Assembly (NCBI GenBank): GCA_025055215.1
Contig: JANWYO010000145.1
Coordinates: 1-39,074, forward strand
Reading direction: 5' to 3'
Source of the DNA: Gemmataceae bacterium
GTDB lineage: Bacteria > Planctomycetota > Planctomycetia > Gemmatales > Gemmataceae
DNA length: 39,074 nt
Each line of letters opens with the position of its first letter. Positions within the stretch are counted from its first letter, which is position 1. A model generated the notes under the pieces. That model saw nothing but the letters and a program-made list of their open reading frames with translations, had not been told where the DNA came from and did not search any database. Below are positions 34,801 through 39,074 of the stretch, piece by piece. A program made the translations under genes and the position numbers.

Positions 34801-35426
34801 AGTTCCTGATAAACCATCGCCAGGCTGTATTGATCGCAATACCGGCTGACGACGCCGTCGAAGGTTTCCGGAGCGGCGTAGACCGGCGTGACGCCTCCGG
34901 TGATCGTGGCTTGCATGCCGGAGAGGTCTTTCACCAGCCCGAAATCGGCGACTTTGATGTGGTTGTAGATCAGGAACAGGTTCTGAGGTTTGATGTCGAG
35001 GTGTTGGAGCTGATATTCGCCGTTCATGAGGTCGAGGACCTCAGCGGTTTCCTCCATGTAGCGGAGCAGCTCTTCCCGAGGAATGCCGGGCAGCCCTTGC
35101 GCCCGGCATTCCTTGAACCGGTCCCAGAGGTTCCGGTCGGCCAACTCCATGACAATGACCAGGCGGTTTTCAATAATGTCGTATCGCTCCAGGGAGAGGA
35201 GGTACGGATGCCGCACCGATTTGACGCGCTTCAGGGACTTCAGCTCCTGCTCAGCCCGCCGGACACCCTCTTCGTCCTCGGCTTGTAGGTCGCCGTACAC
35301 GAACTTGATCGCCTTGAGGATGCCGCCCGGGGCTTCGGCCTTCCACACCTCGCCGAAGCCGCCACCGCCAAGTCGCTCCAGGAGCTTGTATCCGGGGATG
35401 GGCTCGCTGCCGCTCTCAATGCGCAT
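31851..35426 (-). CDS. Ser/Thr protein kinase fused to tubulin-like GTPase domain
   Basis: A 1191-residue two-part protein. Residues 13-270 are a PknB-type kinase with all key residues: Gly loop LGGGGFGEVW (19-28), Lys41, HLD-IKPQN (142-149, catalytic Asp144), DFG (161-163), a TITGG activation loop and APE (185-187). Residues ~275-388 are a Pro/Ala linker. Residues ~392-1191 resemble the bacterial tubulin-like family: ALLIGVGQLG (393-402) recalls the tubulin GQ phosphate loop and AGGTGGG (554-560) the tubulin GGGTGSG signature. The remaining ~600 residues are helical and not further assigned. ATG 35426 gives the normal start just before the kinase domain; GTG 35468 is an alternative, and longer frames run into repeat B. 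The next gene downstream is scpA. Confidence 0.85.
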   Translation of the reverse strand: MRIESGSEPIPGYKLLERLGGGGFGEVWKAEAPGGILKAIKFVYGDLQAEDEEGVRRAEQELKSLKRVKSVRHPYLLSLERYDIIENRLVIVMELADRNLWDRFKECRAQGLPGIPREELLRYMEETAEVLDLMNGEYQLQHLDIKPQNLFLIYNHIKVADFGLVKDLSGMQATITGGVTPVYAAPETFDGVVSRYCDQYSLAMVYQELLTGQRPFSGTSVQQLIMQHLSGAPNLTPLPASDRAAIARALAKKPEDRHPSCGDLVRALRAGNAGPGTKAVVSAAGPSGNETAAPVDKLAAARPVPVPTVRPTSAPGPRPAVSPAAKPPTAPKPAAAPVGRPPGAERPVPARRPVAPPLPAKPAGADLDPATDERPPARQAPPEKNGPGVLLPALLIGVGQLGLLVLRSFRAAILERFGTLQATPQLRTLFIDTDPETTEAAVHDGDGTAWEPKDVILARLNRPSHYLRPRDGRVCLDLWFNSKMLYHIPRNPATAGLRPLGRLALFDNFRLIAGRLQEELEACVDPDHMAAAERQTRLGLRTNRPRVYVVCGLAGGTGGGMFLDLGYLLRAYLQRLGYSRPEVVGVFLLPPAGPQKTLPLANAHAALRELNHFSAPNVVYSTRFDERDPVITDPEPPFSRLVFLQLPDQQDALPASQVIGMAGEMLYRELLTPLGRKADISRRTPPARGGVVGQSFGLYRLSWPRRVLLQKTARRLCLDLARRWLAAETPEVRSAVDQWVAEQWSQQELEPEYLIGHLRKACTQALGKVPEDAFADILGPYQPRSRRLPELSAAAVLEILGRFDQLLGRPTEPAPAKACTIQEALDKDTHYLVQLCTGRLTEIALAPIDRPEFRVAGAEKAVAALGERIDRALEHHEPLCKELADRSTEAFQRIHALLVQLQAHPGGGRRVAPIVAELVEVLRQYPKWRYQHLVLRCVLTILSQLRTQLVDQERQVEFCRQRLGELLASLEAGDRPAAAERGPGRFLLPHGATTLAEAVQQLRASVTPEQFAEFDRAIQAMVEQQFTNLVQVCMTKSNLLQNLETAMLQSAEGFVASRLAGGNVLEMFFDQHPAAEDAAQAVAEAYERAAPELAHASRCREPELTILALPGGPLAERFADLVRRSVPDTSFTLAESTDDAIIYREQSHLPLGNLELAGPLGEEAYLHFIGTENITPHSRCDITDWRPLEPD
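34332..34360. repeat. Perfect palindrome inside the kinase-tubulin linker
   Basis: A 13-bp stem (34332-34344 with 34348-34360) and a TTG loop lie in the Pro/Ala linker coding region (PPLPAKPAGA). Confidence 0.8.
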
Positions 35427-35551
35427 GCGCGGGTTCCCGAAGATGGGGACTCCCTCGGGGGCCACCACATCGAACCTTCCGCAATAGTAGCTGGATTCAC
35501 CATGCTCTGCAACCGCGGCCGACCCGGCGGCGGCCCGTGTCCCAGGGTTCA

Positions 35552-35752
35552 GATCGGTTCGCGCTCGCACGAAGATGGAAGACACGCGCCGGGCACCGGC
35601 GCCTGTTCACGATTCACCGATTCGCGCTCGCTGCGGGCCGGACGAACGTACACCGATGAATGGTGGGCGCGGAACGAAGGATCGGCGGGGCGTGGGCAAA
35701 ACCGCTCCCCGGAGCGCTCCACCTCGCCCCCAACGACAGGTGTGCCCCCTCC
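35552..35752 (-). repeat. Dispersed repeat, copy B
   Basis: Read on the minus strand it begins near TCGTTGGGGGCGAGGTGGAG and ends GCGAGCGCGAACCGATC, parallel to copy A. It lies in the 447-base divergent gap between the kinase-tubulin gene (start 35426) and the LLM oxidoreductase (start 35874), so it may affect either promoter. No other feature is seen in this gap. Confidence 0.75.
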
Positions 35753-35873
35753 CCACGCCGGCTGGTGAATTGCCCCGACCTCTGCTATCATCGCTCCAGG
35801 ACGCCTCGAACCGCACGCATGGTCGCCAGGCGGCCGACCCGGTTCGATCCCCGTGTCAGCGACGGTTCCCCTC

Positions 35874-37034
35874 ATGACGACCACGGGCCACGGCCAACCG
35901 CAGTTTTTCTTCTTCCACCTCATGCCGTGGCCGTACTTGCCAGCCAATTTTGCCGACACGCACGACTCGGCATGGGTCTGGGTCCCCAATGCCCTCTACG
36001 ACCCGGTCAAAGGACACGACCTCTACCGCGAGTACCTCCAGACCCTCGCCTATGCCGAGGAGCTTGGTTTTGATGGCATCTGCGTCAACGAGCATCATCA
36101 GAACGCCTACGGCCTCATGCCGTCGCCCAACGTCATTGCCGGCGCCCTGACCCAACGGACGCGGCGGGTGAAGATTGCCGTCATCGGCAACGCCCTGCCT
36201 CTTTACCATCCGCCGTTGCGCGTCGCCGAGGAATTTGCCATGCTCGACGTCCTCAGCAATGGGCGTCTGATCGCCGGCATGGTCATCGGCGGCGGGCCGG
36301 AGTTTTACTCGTATAACGTCGATCCGACCCGGGCACGGGAACGCTTTCGCGAGGCGCTCGACCTGATCGTGGCGGCCTGGACGCGCCCCGGGCCGTTCCC
36401 GTGGCGGTCGAAGCATTATTTCTACCGTTACGTCAATCCCTGGCCGCGACCCATCCAGCAACCCCATCCACCGATTTGGATTCCGGGCGTCGGAAGCCTG
36501 GAGACGATCGACTTCGTCGCCCAGCGGCGCTACGCCTACATGGGCATCCCCTATTTCACGCTGGATGTCTTCCGGCGGGTCTTTGGCCTGTTCCGCGAGG
36601 CCTGCGAGCGGGCGGGCTACACCGCCCGCCCGGAGCAGATGGGCTGGGGCATCCCGATCTACGTCGCCGAGACCGACCGCCAGGCGCGGGAGGAGTTCGA
36701 GCCGCACCTGTGGTATTTCGTCCGCAACCTCCTGAAGGGGATCGGCCTGACACCTCCCGGGTACACTTCAGCCCGTTCGGCGCTGGCGATCCTCAAAAAC
36801 CAGGGGAGCTTCCTGGCCGCCCAGAAGACCTGGGCCGACATCGAGAAGGGGGGCTTCGCCCTGGTGGGCAGTCCCACCACGGTACGGCAACAGTTGAGCG
36901 CGTATCAAAAGGAACTGGGCGCTGGCGTCATCCTGACCGGCTGCCAAACCGGCACGCTGCCGCACCAGCTGGCGCGCAAGAGCATGGAACTGCTGGCCCG
37001 GGAGGTGCTGCCGCATGTCCGCGCCGCCGCCTGA
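35874..37034 (+). CDS. LLM-class flavin-dependent oxidoreductase
   Basis: A 386-residue bacterial-luciferase-like monooxygenase (TIM barrel). It shows AEELGFDGICVNEHHQNAYGLMPSPNVIAGALTQRT, IAVIGNALPLYHPPLRVAEEFAMLDVLSNGR and IPGVGSLETIDF, the usual F420/FMN-site layout. The start is placed at ATG 35874 (MTTTGHGQPQFFFFHLMPWPY); GTG 35853 is an alternative and neither has a strong ribosome site. The next gene, an alpha/beta hydrolase, starts 36 bases downstream; the two probably form an operon that oxidises and then hydrolyses an unknown small molecule. Confidence 0.88.
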   Translation: MTTTGHGQPQFFFFHLMPWPYLPANFADTHDSAWVWVPNALYDPVKGHDLYREYLQTLAYAEELGFDGICVNEHHQNAYGLMPSPNVIAGALTQRTRRVKIAVIGNALPLYHPPLRVAEEFAMLDVLSNGRLIAGMVIGGGPEFYSYNVDPTRARERFREALDLIVAAWTRPGPFPWRSKHYFYRYVNPWPRPIQQPHPPIWIPGVGSLETIDFVAQRRYAYMGIPYFTLDVFRRVFGLFREACERAGYTARPEQMGWGIPIYVAETDRQAREEFEPHLWYFVRNLLKGIGLTPPGYTSARSALAILKNQGSFLAAQKTWADIEKGGFALVGSPTTVRQQLSAYQKELGAGVILTGCQTGTLPHQLARKSMELLAREVLPHVRAAA

Positions 37035-37070
37035 ACCGTCGCCCGACGGGTGCATGACGAGGGCTACCCC

Positions 37071-37910
37071 ATGTGGGACACCCTGAACAAGCTGCGCTAC
37101 GGTGCTCGCCTGCTCCTCTCCCGGGGCCACGGCCAAGCGGAAACGATCGACCTCCATGGTCGGCCCACCGTCCTGCGCCATGCCGGCCAGGGGCCTCCCT
37201 TCGTCTACCTGCACAGTTCGTTGGGTGAGTCGATGCTCTGGCTGCCCTTTTTCGACGCCTGGGCCAGGAACTTCCACGTCTACGTGCCGACCCACCCCGG
37301 CTTCGGCCAAAGCGGCGGCTTCGAGTTGATCGACTCCATCGACGACATGGCGTTCCACTACGTCGAACTCTTCGATGCCCTGGGACTGGACAAAGTCATC
37401 CTCGGTGGCGTCAGCTTGGGGGGCTGGATTGCGGCTGAGTTTGCCCTGCGTTGGCCCGAGCGCGTCCACAAACTGTGGATCGCCGATGCCCCGGGCTTCT
37501 GGATCGACGACCAGCCCTTGCCAGACCTCTTTCGCATCATCCACGACCGGGCCCAAACCCGAGCGTTGTTGTTTCATGAGCCCGACTCCTCCATCGCCCG
37601 CCTGGTCATCGGCGACGACCTGGACGACGAGCGCTTCCTTCACGCCTACCAGGCGATGACGGTGCTCGCCCGGCTGGTTTGGGAGCGACCTTACGACCCG
37701 AAACTCGGCCCGCGGCTGCACCGGGTGCGCTGCCCGACGCTGTTGGTCTGGGGCGAGCACGACCGCCTGGTGCCGCCGGCCTACGGCGAGGCGTATCGCC
37801 GCCACATCGCGGGGGCCGAGCTGAAGCTGATTCCCGGTTGCGGCCATTTGCCGATGTTTGAACGCGAGCAGGAATTCGTCGAGATCATCAGCCGATTTGC
37901 TCAGGCGTAG
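37071..37910 (+). CDS. Alpha/beta-hydrolase fold enzyme
   Basis: A 279-residue alpha/beta hydrolase. The nucleophile elbow is GVSLGGW (Ser in the GxSxG pattern), the acid is in WGEHDRLVPP and the His in GCGHLPMFE. An oxyanion-type HSSLG stretch follows FVYLH. The cap domain (about 150-210) is acidic. ATG 37071 is used because GAGGG lies 7 bases before it; GTG 37050 is in frame but less likely. It sits directly behind the LLM flavoprotein, a common pairing in degradation gene sets. Substrate unknown. Confidence 0.9.
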   Translation: MWDTLNKLRYGARLLLSRGHGQAETIDLHGRPTVLRHAGQGPPFVYLHSSLGESMLWLPFFDAWARNFHVYVPTHPGFGQSGGFELIDSIDDMAFHYVELFDALGLDKVILGGVSLGGWIAAEFALRWPERVHKLWIADAPGFWIDDQPLPDLFRIIHDRAQTRALLFHEPDSSIARLVIGDDLDDERFLHAYQAMTVLARLVWERPYDPKLGPRLHRVRCPTLLVWGEHDRLVPPAYGEAYRRHIAGAELKLIPGCGHLPMFEREQEFVEIISRFAQA

Positions 37911-37969
37911 TGTCGTTGCCAGGGGATGCCGCGCCGGCCCCAAGCCGGCGGCGGCCCGACGCCAAGCCC

Positions 37970-39074
37970 ATGTCCGAAACCATCCTCATCGTCGAAGACG
38001 AAGACTCGGTGCGGCGAACCTTCCGCGAATGGCTCGAAGAAGCGCCCCTCGATTGCCGGGTGCTGACCGCCGCCGACGCCGAAGAGGCCCTGATCCAGGC
38101 CAACCAGCAGACCATCGACCTCGCCATCCTCGATTGGAACCTTGGCGCCGGCAACGACGGCCTGCACCTGTTGGAAGACCTCACCGTCTTCCACCCGGAT
38201 ATCGTCGCCATCCTGGTCACCGGCTACGCCCATCAGGCGACGCCGCTCGAAGCGATGCGCATGGGCGTCCGCGATTACCTCGACAAAAACCAGGACTTGA
38301 CTCGGGATGCCTTCCTCCAGGCCGTGCAGCGGCAGCTGGCGCGGATTCGACCCGCCAAACGGGAACGGCAACTCCACCAAGGATTGGTCGCGTTCCGGGA
38401 GGCCGTGGAAAAGGTCTTGCCGCTGGTGCAGACGGCGGCGGCGTTGCACGACCCGCTGCCGTTGCCCGACGCGGTGGCCAGCCTCTTCCGCTTCGTCTTG
38501 GGCACGACCGAGGCGAGCGATGGCGTCCTGCTGCTGCGGCGGCACGAGCCGGAGCACCAGCCGCCGGAGATCATTCGAGTATATGACCCCGGCGGGAGAC
38601 TCCTGACAACCGAAGTGGTGCCATTCGCTCGGTCATTGGCCGGTGCCGTCGCCGGGATGGGCGAGCCGCGAACCCTGAGCTTGGGCGAGACTGCCGAGGC
38701 CCTGGGCGTCGAACTTCAGCCCTTTGAGCGAGGGCGCCGGACGCTGCTCGCCGCTCCGTTGGCCGTCGAAGCCGGCGTGCAAGTGGTCTTGGAGTTGTTC
38801 GACAAAGCGGGGGGCAGCGACTTCAGTCCAGCCGATGTCGCCTTGGTCCGGGCCGCTGCGGACTTCGGGGGTGAGATGTTTCGCCAGGCCCTGGCTGGCC
38901 GGCGCAGCCAACGGCTGCTGCTGGACGCGGTGGCCGCCGCTCTCCGCATGAGCGACTCGGTGCAGGACACCTTGGCGGGCAGCGCGGCGCGGGGGCGGGC
39001 CCGGCCCCCCCCCCCCCCGCGACGAGCCCCCCCGGGGGGCGGGGTGGCGGGAAACCCCCCCCCGCGCCCCCGGG
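37970..39074 (+). CDS. Response regulator with probable GAF domain, incomplete
   Basis: The frame is open to the window end (at least 368 codons). Residues 1-125 are a receiver domain: acidic VEDED near the start, phospho-acceptor Asp in LAILDWNLG, a Thr/Tyr switch in LVTGYAH and Lys in DYLDKNQ. A helical linker leads to a probable GAF sensor domain (about 165-305; FVLGTTEASDGVLLLRRH, TLLAAPLAVEAGVQVVLELFD, FSPADVALVRAAADF). An output domain may follow, but the last ~30 codons are low-complexity and doubtful. ATG 37970 directly precedes SETILIVEDED. A hairpin (37932-37950) separates it from the hydrolase. Confidence 0.85.
   Translation, partial: MSETILIVEDEDSVRRTFREWLEEAPLDCRVLTAADAEEALIQANQQTIDLAILDWNLGAGNDGLHLLEDLTVFHPDIVAILVTGYAHQATPLEAMRMGVRDYLDKNQDLTRDAFLQAVQRQLARIRPAKRERQLHQGLVAFREAVEKVLPLVQTAAALHDPLPLPDAVASLFRFVLGTTEASDGVLLLRRHEPEHQPPEIIRVYDPGGRLLTTEVVPFARSLAGAVAGMGEPRTLSLGETAEALGVELQPFERGRRTLLAAPLAVEAGVQVVLELFDKAGGSDFSPADVALVRAAADFGGEMFRQALAGRRSQRLLLDAVAAALRMSDSVQDTLAGSAARGRARPPPPPRRAPPGGGVAGNPPPRPR
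38985..39074. other. Low-complexity, probably unreliable sequence end
   Basis: From about 38985 the sequence becomes runs of C and G, including a run of more than ten C, unlike the codon pattern just before. This looks like read-end error at a contig boundary, so the translation there should not be used. Confidence 0.75.

Noticed and set aside
35427-35585. Longer start of the kinase-tubulin gene
   Set aside because: The extra residues run into dispersed repeat copy B and do not resemble kinase N-termini; ATG 35426 gives a normal start.
35549-35989. Minus-strand open frame over repeat B
   Set aside because: It starts inside the LLM oxidoreductase gene on the opposite strand; it is open because of GC content, although the part shared with copy A is noted as a finding.
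1-39074. rRNA, tRNA or riboswitch genes
   Set aside because: No cloverleaf, rRNA segment or known riboswitch core was recognised in the gaps by eye; a covariance-model scan would be decisive.

Overview
The window looks like chromosomal DNA from a planctomycete, most probably the Gemmata group (Gemmataceae). The grounds are very high GC, a secreted giant protein with the LEDRTAPA-type N-terminal motif, remnants of the PSCyt1/DUF1549/DUF1553 and DUF1501 gene pair, a DUF1570 protein, a cluster of large prepilin-like proteins, and a PknB-type kinase fused to another domain. No rRNA, tRNA, CRISPR array or phage region was seen. The last ~90 bases are C/G homopolymer runs that look like a low-quality contig end.

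Layout. 1-2786 (minus): three prepilin-like pseudopilin genes and the start of a fourth secreted-protein gene. 3194-4908 (plus): an LRAT-domain protein and an AraC/GyrI-like regulator. 5229-8822: a 1197-residue Gly-rich beta-helix/FG-GAP surface protein with its own terminator. 9090-14308: a methyltransferase and three unrelated metallopeptidases (DUF885, zincin_1-like, M14). 14421-15332: a dead IS5-type insertion sequence with readable terminal inverted repeats. 15584-23480: housekeeping and metabolic genes (WD40 protein, DUF1015, YggS-PdxH vitamin B6 pair, split CoaB-CoaC coenzyme A pair, inositol-phosphatase family, YqgE/AlgH). 23888-25665: a decayed block (GntR, PSCyt/DUF1553 and DUF1501 pseudogenes) with a surviving GntR-type operator. 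25813-28891: an aminotransferase and a DUF1570 protein that has lost its metal-binding motif. 28930-35426 (all minus): LptF/G-like permease, dual-specificity-type phosphatase, ScpA, and a 1191-residue Ser/Thr kinase fused to a tubulin-like GTPase domain. 35874-39074 (plus): LLM flavin oxidoreductase, alpha/beta hydrolase, and a response regulator with a probable GAF domain cut by the window end.

The most unusual item is the kinase-tubulin fusion lying 42 bases upstream of scpA. This is notable because many planctomycetes lack FtsZ. The two genes may form one transcription unit linking phosphorylation, a tubulin-fold GTPase and condensin loading. A phosphatase gene follows on the same strand.

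Two repeat classes are not explained by genes. One is a ~190-200 bp dispersed element with at least three diverged copies (15375-15516, 30811-31000, 35552-35752). The other is a set of perfect GC-rich palindromes with 0-4 base loops. Several are plausible terminators, but three lie inside coding sequence (coaC, scpA, kinase-tubulin).
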